Below, in pieces: positions 24,734 through 35,572 of a stretch of 64,000 nt of DNA. Position numbers and translations under genes: made by a program. Within the stretch, counting starts at the first letter, position 1. The number at the start of each line of letters is the position of its first letter. Below the pieces are notes generated by a model, which saw nothing but the letters and a program-made list of their open reading frames with translations, had not been told where the DNA came from and searched no databases. The stretch comes from Actinoplanes oblitus (GTDB taxonomy: Bacteria; Actinomycetota; Actinomycetes; Mycobacteriales; Micromonosporaceae), in the NCBI RefSeq assembly GCF_030252345.1, contig NZ_CP126980.1, positions 5,657,501-5,721,500 of the forward strand. Reading direction: 5' to 3'.

Positions 24734-25720
24734 TCAGCGCGGCGCGCGATCAAACAGGGCCATTGTCTCGGCCAGGCGCTCGCGGGCCCAGTCGTAGTTC
24801 CCGGTGCCGGGGAAGTTCCGGTACGCCGTCTCGATCGTCATGATCAGCGCGAGGTAGAGGCAGTACAGCCGACGCCGGACGCGCTCGCCGTCGGTGGCCG
24901 GGCCGCGGCCGTACCCGCTGATGAACGCGCTGGAGTCCCCGTACGCCGGCACCTCGCTGCCGGTGAACCCGGCCTCGATCAGCGGGTCCCCGAAGAACGC
25001 CCGCTCGTGATCGATGATCGCGACGATCCGCCCGTCCCGGACCATCACGTTGTTGTCCCACATGTCCCATTCGACGAACCGGGGCTCGGTCACCTCGTCC
25101 AGGCTGCCCGCGTGGTCGGCGATCACCTGGCGCACCGCGGCGTAGTCGTGGCCGAGGTCCACGCCGCGGCGCTCGCCGTCGTCGAGCACCCCGCCGATCA
25201 TGCGCAGGAAGGCGGCTCGCCAGGTCGGGTCGCCGGGGCCGGCGAGCGGGCCGAAGTGGTCGCCGCGGATGCCGTTCAGCTCGCGGTTGAGCGCGCCGAG
25301 TGCCTCGTCGAAGGCGGCCCGTTCGGCGGGCGTCCGCACGCCGCGCAGCATGCCGAGGTTGTCGGCGTCGACGTACTCCATGAAGAAGTAGTCGGCGTCG
25401 CACAGCTCACGGCTGGTGTCGGCGAAGTGCACCGCCGGCACCGGCACGCCGGTCCGGCTCCGGATCAGCTCCAGGGCGGCCAGCTCGGTCGCCATCGCCC
25501 CGCGCTCGTAGGTCATCACCTCGACGGCCGGCGGGGGCGCGATCTTGAGAACCACCTCCCGGCCGGAGCGCAGCCGGATCCGGTACGCCACGTTGAACCA
25601 GCCATGCGCCAGCTCGTGGATCGCGCCGTCCTCGGCGGGCACCTCGGCCGGGCCGTACGCGCGCTCGACCATCGCCCGCAGCTTGGCCGGCGACTGCCGG
25701 TTCTTCGTGATGCTCTCCAT
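24734..25720 (-). CDS. Aminoglycoside phosphotransferase (APH/ChoK) family protein
   Basis: A 328-residue kinase-fold protein. Seen: beta strands with GREVVLKIAPPP (ATP-site Lys), the hinge FFMEYVDADNL, a Brenner-like catalytic loop FVEWDMWDNNVMV (with D..NN) and the metal-binding IIDHERAFFGDPLIEAGF. In classical APH enzymes the loop reads HGDLxxxN; here His-Gly is replaced by EW, so substrate and activity are uncertain. Start at ATG 25720. A 12-base palindrome lies 19 bases upstream. Confidence 0.85.
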   Translation of the reverse strand: MESITKNRQSPAKLRAMVERAYGPAEVPAEDGAIHELAHGWFNVAYRIRLRSGREVVLKIAPPPAVEVMTYERGAMATELAALELIRSRTGVPVPAVHFADTSRELCDADYFFMEYVDADNLGMLRGVRTPAERAAFDEALGALNRELNGIRGDHFGPLAGPGDPTWRAAFLRMIGGVLDDGERRGVDLGHDYAAVRQVIADHAGSLDEVTEPRFVEWDMWDNNVMVRDGRIVAIIDHERAFFGDPLIEAGFTGSEVPAYGDSSAFISGYGRGPATDGERVRRRLYCLYLALIMTIETAYRNFPGTGNYDWARERLAETMALFDRAPR

Positions 25721-25738
25721 AGTGGTCCCCCTCGGCGT

Positions 25739-25750
25739 GAGAGCGCTCTC
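25739..25750. promoter_or_regulatory. LacI-type palindrome GAGAGCGCTCTC
   Basis: A perfect 12-base palindrome ends 19 bases before the phosphotransferase start. It has the central AGCGCT typical of LacI/GalR-family operators in actinobacteria. No LacI-type regulator gene is in the window. Confidence 0.4.
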
Positions 25751-25837
25751 CACCCGGCAGCCAAGGTAACAGGGCTCAGGTGCGCCGCCGGAGGGCCGCG
25801 CCGGCTGACCGGCGCACCGGACGGCCTCCGGACATCG

Positions 25838-25960
25838 GCGGCGCCCGGCGTTGACCGTGATCACGATCAGGATGCCGAGCCACTCGTGCGGACGTAGCCG
25901 CTCGCCGAGCAGGACCCCCGGCCCGGCGTCGCCTACCGCACGCTCCGCCACGCCCCCGAT
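25838..25960 (-). pseudogene. Possible remnant of an EamA-type transporter
   Basis: A minus-strand stretch reads VGDAGPGVLLGERLRPHEWL followed by GILIVITVNAG. This resembles the last helices of EamA/DMT permeases (GVLLLGERLxPxEWLGIALV). No start, no upstream helices and no clean end are present, so it can only be a fragment. The identification rests on about 35 residues. Confidence 0.4.
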
Positions 25961-26121
25961 CCCGGTCCGGCTCGCCTGGTGGCGCGACAACCCGCTTGGA
26001 CGATCTGATCACCCTTGGCGAGGGGTTTATCGGAAACAAATCCATTTTGTACGCCTGGGGCTCCGACAACCGCAGCAGCCCCGTCCCGTGACTAAGCGCG
26101 CGGTGGTCCCGGGGCCGGGCC

Positions 26122-26268
26122 GCGAGGCCGTGCCGGGCTGAGCTCGCGAGGCCCGCTCGCCGGCCGGGCCGCGAGGCCGTGCCGGGCTGAGCTCGCGAGG
26201 CCCGCTCGCCGGCCGGGCCGCGAGGCCGTGCCGGGCTGAGCTCGCGAGGCCCGCTCGCCGGCCGGGCC
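26122..26268. repeat. Three identical tandem copies of a 49-bp repeat
   Basis: Copies start at 26122, 26171 and 26220, each opening GCGAGGCCGTGCCGGGCTGA and carrying GCTCGCGAGGCCCGCTCGCC. The first two are identical and the third is identical until its last bases. Forty-nine is not a multiple of three and no gene is evident, so this is non-coding. Within the unit GCGAGGCC and a second CGCGAGGCCC form a half repeat. The following 26270-26580 is GC-rich with degenerate GAGCCGG motifs and no supportable gene. Confidence 0.85.
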
Positions 26269-26582
26269 GCGACGCGCGCCCCGGCCGGCGGCGCAGGTGC
26301 GGCACGGCCGGGTCGGAGCGCGAGCCGGTCTGAGTGCGAGCCGGGTCAGAGCGGGAGCCGGGGCGTGGGCGAGAACCGGGGCGTGGCTCGGGCGGGCAGT
26401 CACGGGACGGGCTGTGGGCGTACCGGAAATCGGGGACAGCGGGCCTCGCGCGGGTCGGCGGACCTGGACGTCGAGCGGTCCGGCGCGGTGCGGGAGCCGG
26501 CCGGCGCACTGGCCGACTGGGTGGATCTTGTATCGCTGTGGCGGATGGCCGGGCGCGGTGCCGGGTGGGAGGCTTCTGCGCC

Positions 26583-26650
26583 GACCGATGACCCGCACGA
26601 AGGTCGACCGATGACCCACATGAGGGTCGACCGATGACACGCACGAGGAG
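26583..26650 (+). repeat. Three 23-bp repeats before the hemerythrin gene
   Basis: The unit GACCGATGACCCGCACGAAGG (with TC) begins near 26583, recurs at about 26606 and again at 26629. The third copy runs into GAGGAG, the ribosome-binding site. Each copy has an ATG; none of these is likely the real start except possibly the third (26634). It may be a duplicated translation-initiation region. Confidence 0.6.
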
Positions 26651-26657
26651 AGTGGCA

Positions 26658-27338
26658 GTGGCGCAGAGCCGCGAACGTCCGGACACCAACGAGATGGTGA
26701 TCGTGCATCGGGTGTACCGGCGCGAGTTGCGCCTGCTGCCGCCCCTGGTCCTCGGCGTGGCGGCCGGCGATCGGGCCCGGGCCCGCGAGCTGGCCGAGCA
26801 CTGCCGTTTCCTGACCACCGCGCTGCACCATCACCACAGCGACGAGGACGCGCTGCTCTGGCCGTGGCTCACCGGCGCGGCCGAGGTCAGCGCCGAGGTG
26901 ACCGAGCGGATGCAGCGTCAGCACGACCGGGCCGCCGCGCTGCTGACCGAGGTCGAGCAGCTGGCCCCGCGCTGGGCCGCCGACGCCGACCCGGCCGTGC
27001 GCCACGAGCTGGCGCAGGCTCTCACCGCGCTGCACGCCGTGCTGGTCGAGCACCTGGACGACGAGGAGGCGAACCTGCTTCCCCTGGTCACCGAGTACAT
27101 CACCGTGGCGCAGTGGAGCGAGCTGAGCCGCCGGGGCCGGCGCAGCATGCCGATGCGTCAGGGCTTCGTCTTTCTCGGCCTGATGCTGCAGGACGCCTCG
27201 CCGGCGGAGCGGGCGGGCATCCTCGCCCAGATGCCGGCGCCGGTCCGCTTCCTCTTCGCGCGGATGGGGCTGCCCGCCTACCGGCGCTACGTCAACCGCA
27301 TCCACCACACTGTGCCCGGGTGGGTGCTGAGCAGCTGA
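26658..27338 (+). CDS. Hemerythrin domain protein
   Basis: A 226-residue protein with a hemerythrin-like four-helix bundle. Iron-ligand candidates are H in MVIVHRVYRREL, HHHHSDEDALLWP, RQHDRAAALL and EHLDDEEANLLP. The C-terminal part (LTEYIT-like to FLFARMGLPAYRRYVNRIH) is an extension common in actinobacterial members. Family role: di-iron binding of O2, NO or peroxide. GTG at 26658 chosen because GGAG lies seven bases upstream; an in-frame ATG at 26634 sits in the 23-bp repeat. It is followed by the katG region on the other strand. Confidence 0.88.
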   Translation: MAQSRERPDTNEMVIVHRVYRRELRLLPPLVLGVAAGDRARARELAEHCRFLTTALHHHHSDEDALLWPWLTGAAEVSAEVTERMQRQHDRAAALLTEVEQLAPRWAADADPAVRHELAQALTALHAVLVEHLDDEEANLLPLVTEYITVAQWSELSRRGRRSMPMRQGFVFLGLMLQDASPAERAGILAQMPAPVRFLFARMGLPAYRRYVNRIHHTVPGWVLSS

Positions 27339-27348
27339 GGCCAGCCGG

Positions 27349-27453
27349 TCAGCGGCCAGACGCGGGGGCCGGGGCGTCGCGGGCCAGGTAGATCCGGGAC
27401 CAGTGGCCGGGGAACTGGTGACTGTTCCAGGTGACATGGTCGTAGAGCGACAT
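27349..27453 (-). other. Small unassigned frame
   Basis: A 34-residue minus-strand frame beginning MSLYDHVTWNSHQFPGHWSR and ending RDAPAPASGR. The Trp/His-rich composition is unlike random GC-rich frames, so it may be a genuine small protein or the tail of a lost gene. No neighbour clarifies it and I do not recognise it. Confidence 0.3.
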
Positions 27454-27568
27454 CAGCTCGTGCTCGCCGCCGTGGCGGTGTCCCGGCGCCGAGCGTGAAC
27501 CGTACCCCGGGGGACCGTGGACCGGCGACGAGCCCGGCCGCGGTGGCCGGGCTCGTCGACGACACGGA

Positions 27569-30234
<2,666 letters not shown>

Positions 30235-30241
30235 GCCGAAG

Positions 30242-30271
30242 ACCTTAGACCCGCTTTCTGGAATCGATCAA
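30242..30271 (-). promoter_or_regulatory. Likely furA-katG promoter
   Basis: On the minus strand TTGATC (30271-30266) and TAAGGT (30247-30242) are 18 bases apart, just upstream of furA. The spacer begins GATTCCAGAAA. This is similar to what I recall of mycobacterial furA promoter boxes, where FurA binds across the -35; that comparison is from memory and unchecked. Confidence 0.5.
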
Positions 30272-30308
30272 GTTTCCGCGTGCTTTTGTGGTGTGTCGCT
30301 TCTGACGC

Positions 30309-31067
30309 TCAGTCGAAGTTCGGCACCGCACCCCGGGACGCGCCGGACCGCCCCTTCGGTTCCTCCCAGTCCTCCTGCCGGCCGAGCGCCGTCATGTCCA
30401 GGAACCCGTACGAGCCGCCGGTCTGCTCGGTGCCGCGGGCGAACGTCGAATACGTGTGGAACACCTCGTCGCCGACCCGCAGGAAGCAGCTCATCCCGGG
30501 CTGCTCCATCGGCATGCCGGCCGGGTCGAGCAGCCAGTCCTGCCCGGCCGCGCGCAGCTCGTCAGCGGTGCGGTAGTTGAACTCGACGGGGGTCACCGAC
30601 GCGTCGATGGTGACGTGGAAGTCGTAGTTGAAGTCCGAGCCGAAGGACGAGTGCAGCGGGATCGACCAGCCGCGCTTGGCCCGGTACGCCTGCAGCTTGG
30701 CGAGCGGGGCACGGGCGATCACGGCGTACGACGTCTCGCGCGCCGCCAGGTGCCGCAGCAACCCGTCGTTGACCTCGTCGAGCGCCGCCGTGCAGCTGCC
30801 GCAGCCGTCCGCCCAGTCCGGGTGGAACATGAAGTGCTGCACGATCAGCTGACGGCGCCCGCCGAACAGCTCGGCCAGGGTGCGCGGGCCGTCCGGCCCG
30901 TCGAAGGTGTACTGCTTCTCGATCCGTACGATCGGCAGCTCACGGCGCCGGGTGTTCAGCGCGTCCTTCGCCCGGACCGCTTCCTTCTCGGCGGTCAGCA
31001 GCGCGCGTCGGGCGGCCGTCCACTCGTCGCGGGACACGATCGGCGGGAGGTTGTTTGTCGTCGTCAT
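30309..31067 (-). CDS. DUF899 family thioredoxin-like protein
   Basis: A 252-residue protein with the DUF899 layout: PPIVSRDEWTAARRALLTAE, KDALNTRRRELPIVRIEKQY, then a thioredoxin-like core with FMFHPDWADGCGSCTAALDE (CGSC in the active-site position) and SSFGSDFNYDFHV. The C-terminus has GMSCFLRVGDEVFHTYSTFA. The CxxC-like CGSC suggests redox activity; no reaction is established. It follows the sigma-factor gene by 28 bases on the same strand, so they probably form an operon. Confidence 0.87.
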   Translation of the reverse strand: MTTTNNLPPIVSRDEWTAARRALLTAEKEAVRAKDALNTRRRELPIVRIEKQYTFDGPDGPRTLAELFGGRRQLIVQHFMFHPDWADGCGSCTAALDEVNDGLLRHLAARETSYAVIARAPLAKLQAYRAKRGWSIPLHSSFGSDFNYDFHVTIDASVTPVEFNYRTADELRAAGQDWLLDPAGMPMEQPGMSCFLRVGDEVFHTYSTFARGTEQTGGSYGFLDMTALGRQEDWEEPKGRSGASRGAVPNFD

Positions 31068-31095
31068 ACCCGTTGGACGTCGGCGGCGGCCGGAA

Positions 31096-32004
31096 TCATA
31101 CGGTCGGCAGGCCGAAAACCGGGAAGAGGCGAACGTCCAGGAACGTGTGCAGCCCGGCGATCCGGTCGCCGCGCACCTCGATCAGCTGGATCGCCCAGGG
31201 CCGCCAGCGGTCCCCGTGCCGGCGGTAGTGGCCGTGGCCGGGCATCGCGTTCCCGGTGATCGGCAGCAGCCGGGAGTCGCGGCACTCGTGGCCCGGGCCG
31301 AGCAGGAACCGGCCGATCTCGCCGGCGCCTCGGATCCAGGCGGCGATCGGCGGCATGGTCTGCACCGCGTCGTCGTGCAGCAGCGTGACGAGAGCGTCCA
31401 CGTCGTACCGCTGGAAGGCGTCGGCGTAGCGGGCGACCAGGGCTTGCTCGTCACCGCTCACCGCGCTCCCGGTGGCGGCCCGGGCGGCCAGGGTGGCCCG
31501 GGCCCGCAGCAGCATCGCGTTGACAGCGCCGGTGCTGGCGTCGAGCAGCGCCGCGACCTCGGCGGCCGGCCAGGCGAGCACGTCGCGCAGGATCAGCACC
31601 GCCCGCTGCCGGGCGGGCAGGTGCTGCAGCGCGGCGACGAAGGCCAGCCGGATCGTGTCCCGGTCGGCGACCACGTCGCCCGGGTCGGTGGGCAGCGGGG
31701 TCAGCCACAGCTGGCCGGCCGGCTCGGCCGGGGAGAAGGCCTCGACCGGCGAGGCCGGTCCGAGATCGATCGGGACCGCGCGGCGACCGCGCTCGCGCAA
31801 CAGGTCGAGGCAGACGTTCGTCGCGATCCGATAGATCCAGGTCCGCAACGTGGAGCGGCCCTCGAAGCTGCCGGCCCGGCGCCACGCCCGCAGCATCGTC
31901 TCCTGTGCCGCGTCGTCGGCCTCGAACGCCGACCCGAGCATGCGGTAGCAATACCGGACCAGCTCGGGACGCAGCTCGGCGAGGTGGTCGGCCACCGCGG
32001 TCAT
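31096..32004 (-). CDS. ECF sigma factor with C-terminal SnoaL-like domain (SigG/SigJ type)
   Basis: A 302-residue sigma factor. Region 2 is LVRYCYRMLGSAFEADDAAQ with TWIYRIATNVCLDLLRER. Region 4 is LPARQRAVLILRDVLAWPAA with AEVAALLDASTGAVNAMLLR. From about residue 185 comes a SnoaL/NTF2-like domain (LVARYADAFQRYDVDALVTL) replacing an anti-sigma partner. Family knowledge: the extra domain modulates activity in cis. It is followed by the DUF899 gene. The start lies six bases after TAGGAT, so the message is probably leaderless. Confidence 0.92.
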   Translation of the reverse strand: MTAVADHLAELRPELVRYCYRMLGSAFEADDAAQETMLRAWRRAGSFEGRSTLRTWIYRIATNVCLDLLRERGRRAVPIDLGPASPVEAFSPAEPAGQLWLTPLPTDPGDVVADRDTIRLAFVAALQHLPARQRAVLILRDVLAWPAAEVAALLDASTGAVNAMLLRARATLAARAATGSAVSGDEQALVARYADAFQRYDVDALVTLLHDDAVQTMPPIAAWIRGAGEIGRFLLGPGHECRDSRLLPITGNAMPGHGHYRRHGDRWRPWAIQLIEVRGDRIAGLHTFLDVRLFPVFGLPTV

Positions 32005-32016
32005 CCGCCGATCCTA
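32005..32016 (-). promoter_or_regulatory. Leaderless-type -10 box of the ECF sigma gene
   Basis: TAGGAT (minus strand, 32016-32011) ends six bases before the ATG, which places the transcription start at or next to the start codon. Only 26 bases separate this start from that of the divergent BtrH-like gene. Confidence 0.5.
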
Positions 32017-32030
32017 TCCGGACCGCTATC

Positions 32031-33023
32031 GTGGCCCGTGTGATCGTCGACGGGGTGGACTTCCCTGGTGGCCGGCACTGCGAGACGACAGCGCTCGGGG
32101 CGCTGCTGGGCCACGCGGGGCTGGTGCTCTCCGAGCCCATGCTGTTCGGGCTCGGCGAGGGGCTCGGCTTCGTCTACTGGGACGCCAAGAACATGGACTT
32201 CCCGTTCCTCGGCGGCCGGTCCAAGCCGATGGAGATCACCCGGACCGTCGCCGCCCGGCTCGGCCTGGACCTGCGGGTCGCCGAGACCTCCTCGGCCGGC
32301 CGGGCCTGGCGCCAGGTGGCCGACGCGCTCGACGCCGGCCGTCCGGTCGGCCTGCAACTGGACTGCTATCACCTGGACTACTTCACCACGAAAGTCCACT
32401 TCGGCGGGCACGTGGTCGCCATGTACGGCTACGACGACACCGTGGCCCACCTGATCGACACCGCCCAGCAGGGCGGCGCGGTCACCACCTCGCTGGCGAG
32501 TCTGGAGCTGGCCCGGGCCGAGCGGGGCCCGATGACCGCCCGGCGGCTCTCCTTCACCGTCGGCGCCCCGGCCGGCCCGCCCGACCTGGCCGCCGCGATC
32601 CGCACGGCGATCCGGCAGAACGCGCGGACCTTCCTCGACCCGCCGATCGCCAACCTCGGCCACCGCGGCATCGCGAAGACGTCGGCGCAGGTCAAGAAGT
32701 GGCTCGACCGGTCCACCGACCCGGCCCGTGACCTGCCGCTGGCAGCCGCCCTGATGGAGCGCGGCGGCACCGGCGGCAGCCTGTTCCGGGCCATGTACCG
32801 CGACTTCCTCGCCGAGGCCGCCACCCTGGTCGACGACGACAACCTGCGCCACGGCCAGCGGCTCTATGCCGAGATCGCGCCACTCTGGAGCGAGGTCGCG
32901 GCGCACCTCACCACCGCCGGCGAGACGGCCGACCCGGCGTACCTGGCGGAGGCCGCGAAGATCCTCGCCGACCTGGCGATCCGGGAACGCGAGGCCATGG
33001 AGACGCTGGCCCGGATCCGCTGA
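32031..33023 (+). CDS. BtrH N-terminal domain protein (Cys acyltransferase/protease-like)
   Basis: A 330-residue protein. The N-terminal BtrH_N domain has GGRHCETTALGALL with C17, and HFGGHVVAMYGYDD with H127, the papain-like Cys/His pair of the family. The C-terminal half is the helical DUF4872-type domain. BtrH itself moves an acyl side chain in butirosin synthesis; homologues also sit beside RiPP loci. Here it lies 60 bases before the Fxs precursor gene, so a role in processing or modifying the peptide is possible. GTG 32031 or 32040 (second Val) are alternative starts; no ribosome-binding site is visible. Confidence 0.85.
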   Translation: MARVIVDGVDFPGGRHCETTALGALLGHAGLVLSEPMLFGLGEGLGFVYWDAKNMDFPFLGGRSKPMEITRTVAARLGLDLRVAETSSAGRAWRQVADALDAGRPVGLQLDCYHLDYFTTKVHFGGHVVAMYGYDDTVAHLIDTAQQGGAVTTSLASLELARAERGPMTARRLSFTVGAPAGPPDLAAAIRTAIRQNARTFLDPPIANLGHRGIAKTSAQVKKWLDRSTDPARDLPLAAALMERGGTGGSLFRAMYRDFLAEAATLVDDDNLRHGQRLYAEIAPLWSEVAAHLTTAGETADPAYLAEAAKILADLAIREREAMETLARIR

Positions 33024-33083
33024 CAACGGGTCGACGGGCTTCTATTGTTGGGCTGTCGTCGCCAAGTCCGCTGGGGGCAGCAC

Positions 33084-33254
33084 GTGGATCTCATCGAGGA
33101 TCGTCGCCGGGACCTTCCACCGTGGGAGGACCTCCGTCGCACGCCGCTGGGCAGCATCGATCCCGCGCGCGCCGCCCGGGTGGCCGAGGGCGAGAGGCGG
33201 GAGGAGGCGGATCACGGCCGGATCGACGCGGCGCTCTTCGGCTCCTCCATCTAG
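33084..33254 (+). CDS. fxsA: FxsA-type RiPP precursor (FxSxx-COOH peptide)
   Basis: A 56-residue peptide ending ALFGSSI at its C-terminus, the F-x-S-x-x-COOH signature of FxsA precursors. The middle segment DLRRTPLGSIDPARAARVAE resembles the conserved leader region, followed by an acidic/basic stretch. GTG at 33084 follows GGGGG by six bases; a TTG frame further upstream lacks such a site. Directly followed by the cognate radical-SAM maturase, which in this family crosslinks the C-terminal Phe-containing motif (cyclophane). The final product and its role are unknown. Confidence 0.85.
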   Translation: MDLIEDRRRDLPPWEDLRRTPLGSIDPARAARVAEGERREEADHGRIDAALFGSSI

Positions 33255-35385
33255 CCCGATCAGCCAATACGTTCTGAAGATCGCCAGTCGCTGCGACCTG
33301 AAATGCGACTACTGCTACGTCTACGAGCACGCCGACCAGGGCTGGCGCCGGCAACCGTCGTTGATGGACCCGGCCGTGGTGCGCACGGTGGCCCGGCGGA
33401 TCGCCGACCACGCGGAACGGCACCGGCTGCCCGCGGTCCGGGTGGTGCTGCACGGCGGGGAGCCGCTGCTGGCCGGGGCGGCCCGGCTCGACGAGATCGC
33501 CACCGAGTTGCACGGGACCATCGGCCCGCGGCTCGACCTGCGCATGCAGACCAACGGGGTGCTGCTCACCGAGGAGATCTGCGCGGTGCTCCGCGCGCAC
33601 CGGATCCGGGTGGGCGTGTCGCTGGACGGCGACGTGACGGCGCACGACAGGCATCGCCGTTTCGCGCACGGCGCCGGCAGTCATCGGCACGTCCGGCGGG
33701 CATTGGCGCTGCTGCGTGCCGACGAGAACCGGGACTGCTACGCCGGGCTGCTGTGCACCGTCGATCTGCGCAACGATCCAATAGCCGTCTACCGGGCCCT
33801 GCTGGCGGAGAGCCCGCCACGGATCGACTTCTTGCTGCCCCACGCGACCTGGGAGACGCCGCCGCCGGCCGGCCCGACGTCGTACGGGAGATGGTTGTCG
33901 GCGATCTTCGCGGTCTGGACCGAGGACGGCCGGCGGGTGCCGATCCGCCTGTTCGACGCGCTGCTGGCGCCGGGCGAGGCCCGGACCGAGGCGGTCGGCC
34001 TGGGCCCGGCCGACCTCGTGGTGATCGAGACGGACGGCTCCTACGAGCAGGTCGACTCACTCAAGGTGACCTATGACGGAGCGGCAGCGACCGGCCTGGA
34101 CGTCTTCACGGCGACGGTCAACGAGGTGGCCGCCCACCCGATGATCGCGATGCGGCAGACCGGGCTCGCCGGGCTGAGCGCCACCTGCCGGGCCTGCCCG
34201 GTGGTCGACCGCTGCGGCGGTGGCCAGTTCACGCACCGTTTCCGCAGTTCCAACGGGTTCGACAACCCGTCGGTCTACTGCGCCGACCTGCAGGAGCTGA
34301 TCGGCTTCATCGTTGACCGGGACGGGCTGGCCGGCTGGGTGCGGGACGAGCTGGCGAGCGGGGCGGGCGGCGCGGCGGCGGTAGGGCAGCTGCCGCCGAT
34401 CCACGAGGCGATCACCCGGGCCCGGGTCGTCACACTGGGTAGCGGCGGGGCGGACGGCTGGGCGGAACTGGTCGCGCTGGACGAGGCGGCGCCGGACGCC
34501 GTCCGGGAGGTGCTCACCCATCCGTTCGTGCGGCGCGGCGATGTCGCGTACCTCAAGAATGTCGCGGTGTCGGCCGCGATCCGCGCCGGAGCCGAGATCG
34601 AACTGGCCGTCGAGAGCCGCGACGGCCTGCTCTTCCTGCCGACTCTCGGCGCGCTGCGCCGGCCGGGCACCGGCACGGTCCGCACGTTCGCCGGCGGCTT
34701 CCGGGCCGGCGACGTGACGGTCCGCCTGGCCGAGCCGCCGCCCGCGTGGCTACCGACGCGCCGGCTGGCGATCGGCTTCGGCATCGAGGTGGTGCTGGAG
34801 GACAGCGATCCGCTGCGCGGCAGCGGGCTGGCCCTGGCCGGGCGGCTCGACGACGCCGCGGCGGCGGCCTGGCAGCAACGGCTCGAAGGCGCGCTGGCCG
34901 GCCTGAACGCCGACGCGCCGGACTACCTGCCGGGGATCGCCGCCGCCCTGCGCGCGATCGTGCCGCTCGCCCCGGACGGCACCGGCAAGCAGCGGGCCGG
35001 CTCGGCGCGCACCGCGTTCGGCGCGGTGGCCGCCACCCCGGAGGAGCCGGACGCGCTCGCGCTGCTGCTGGTCCACGAGGTGCAGCACCTCAAGCTCGGC
35101 GCGATCCTGGACGTCTGCCCGCTGTTCGACCCGCGCGACCCGACCCGGATCGCGGTCCGGTGGCGCGCCGACCCGCGCCCGGTCGAGGGCGTGTTGCAGG
35201 GCAGCTACGCGTTCCTGGCGGTCGCCGACGTGTGGCGGCGGCGCGGCGACGGCGGCCGCTACGCGGAGATCCGTGGCTGGCTGGATGCGGCGCTCGACGC
35301 GCTGCTCGCCGGCTCGTTCCTGACCCCGGCCGGCGTCCGGTTCGTCACCGGCATGCGCGCCACAGTGGATGACTGGTCCATTTGA
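33211..35385 (+). CDS. fxsB: FxsB-type radical SAM/SPASM maturase with HExxH domain
   Basis: About 724 residues. The radical SAM core has CDLKCDYCYVYEHADQGWR (C28, C32, C35 for the 4Fe-4S cluster) and VVLHGGEPLLAG. A SPASM-like Cys set (CRACPVVDRCGGG) follows, then a C-terminal domain with HEVQH (residues 622-626), the HExxH motif of FxsB. It should install the crosslink on FxsA. Odd: no ATG, GTG or TTG exists in this frame between the middle of the BtrH-like gene and the SAM core. ATC at 33211, just after GGAGGAGG, is the best placed but non-standard start. A +1 shift at the fxsA stop or a sequence error are alternatives. Confidence 0.88.
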   Translation: MTAGSTRRSSAPPSSPISQYVLKIASRCDLKCDYCYVYEHADQGWRRQPSLMDPAVVRTVARRIADHAERHRLPAVRVVLHGGEPLLAGAARLDEIATELHGTIGPRLDLRMQTNGVLLTEEICAVLRAHRIRVGVSLDGDVTAHDRHRRFAHGAGSHRHVRRALALLRADENRDCYAGLLCTVDLRNDPIAVYRALLAESPPRIDFLLPHATWETPPPAGPTSYGRWLSAIFAVWTEDGRRVPIRLFDALLAPGEARTEAVGLGPADLVVIETDGSYEQVDSLKVTYDGAAATGLDVFTATVNEVAAHPMIAMRQTGLAGLSATCRACPVVDRCGGGQFTHRFRSSNGFDNPSVYCADLQELIGFIVDRDGLAGWVRDELASGAGGAAAVGQLPPIHEAITRARVVTLGSGGADGWAELVALDEAAPDAVREVLTHPFVRRGDVAYLKNVAVSAAIRAGAEIELAVESRDGLLFLPTLGALRRPGTGTVRTFAGGFRAGDVTVRLAEPPPAWLPTRRLAIGFGIEVVLEDSDPLRGSGLALAGRLDDAAAAAWQQRLEGALAGLNADAPDYLPGIAAALRAIVPLAPDGTGKQRAGSARTAFGAVAATPEEPDALALLLVHEVQHLKLGAILDVCPLFDPRDPTRIAVRWRADPRPVEGVLQGSYAFLAVADVWRRRGDGGRYAEIRGWLDAALDALLAGSFLTPAGVRFVTGMRATVDDWSI

Positions 35386-35397
35386 TCTCGTCCGGAC

Positions 35398-35411
35398 TTA
35401 ACAATCGTTAA
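35398..35411. promoter_or_regulatory. AT-rich dyad downstream of fxsB
   Basis: TTAAC-AATC-GTTAA forms a perfect 5-base dyad 13 bases after the fxsB stop, in a markedly AT-richer stretch (35395-35500). It may mark the promoter region of the two secreted-protein genes. No convincing -35/-10 pair could be fixed. Confidence 0.35.
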
Positions 35412-35572
35412 TTGCGTCCGAATAGTAACTCGAACAACTGTGACAGTGTGCACATCATCCAGTGTGGAATGAATGATATGGTCCCTCTCGCCGGACGGTG
35501 ACGACCTCTTCCGCCCGGCTTCCACAAATGCCACGGGAGGACCCTCGTGGCCGTTCGCAAAGGAATCATCAC

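Noticed and set aside
26122..26268. CRISPR array
   Set aside because: The 49-bp copies are directly adjacent with no variable spacers, and no cas gene is present.
26297..26637. Plus-strand frames before the hemerythrin gene
   Set aside because: They lie in repetitive GC-rich DNA, lack ribosome-binding sites and family resemblance, and several overlapping frames look equally good.
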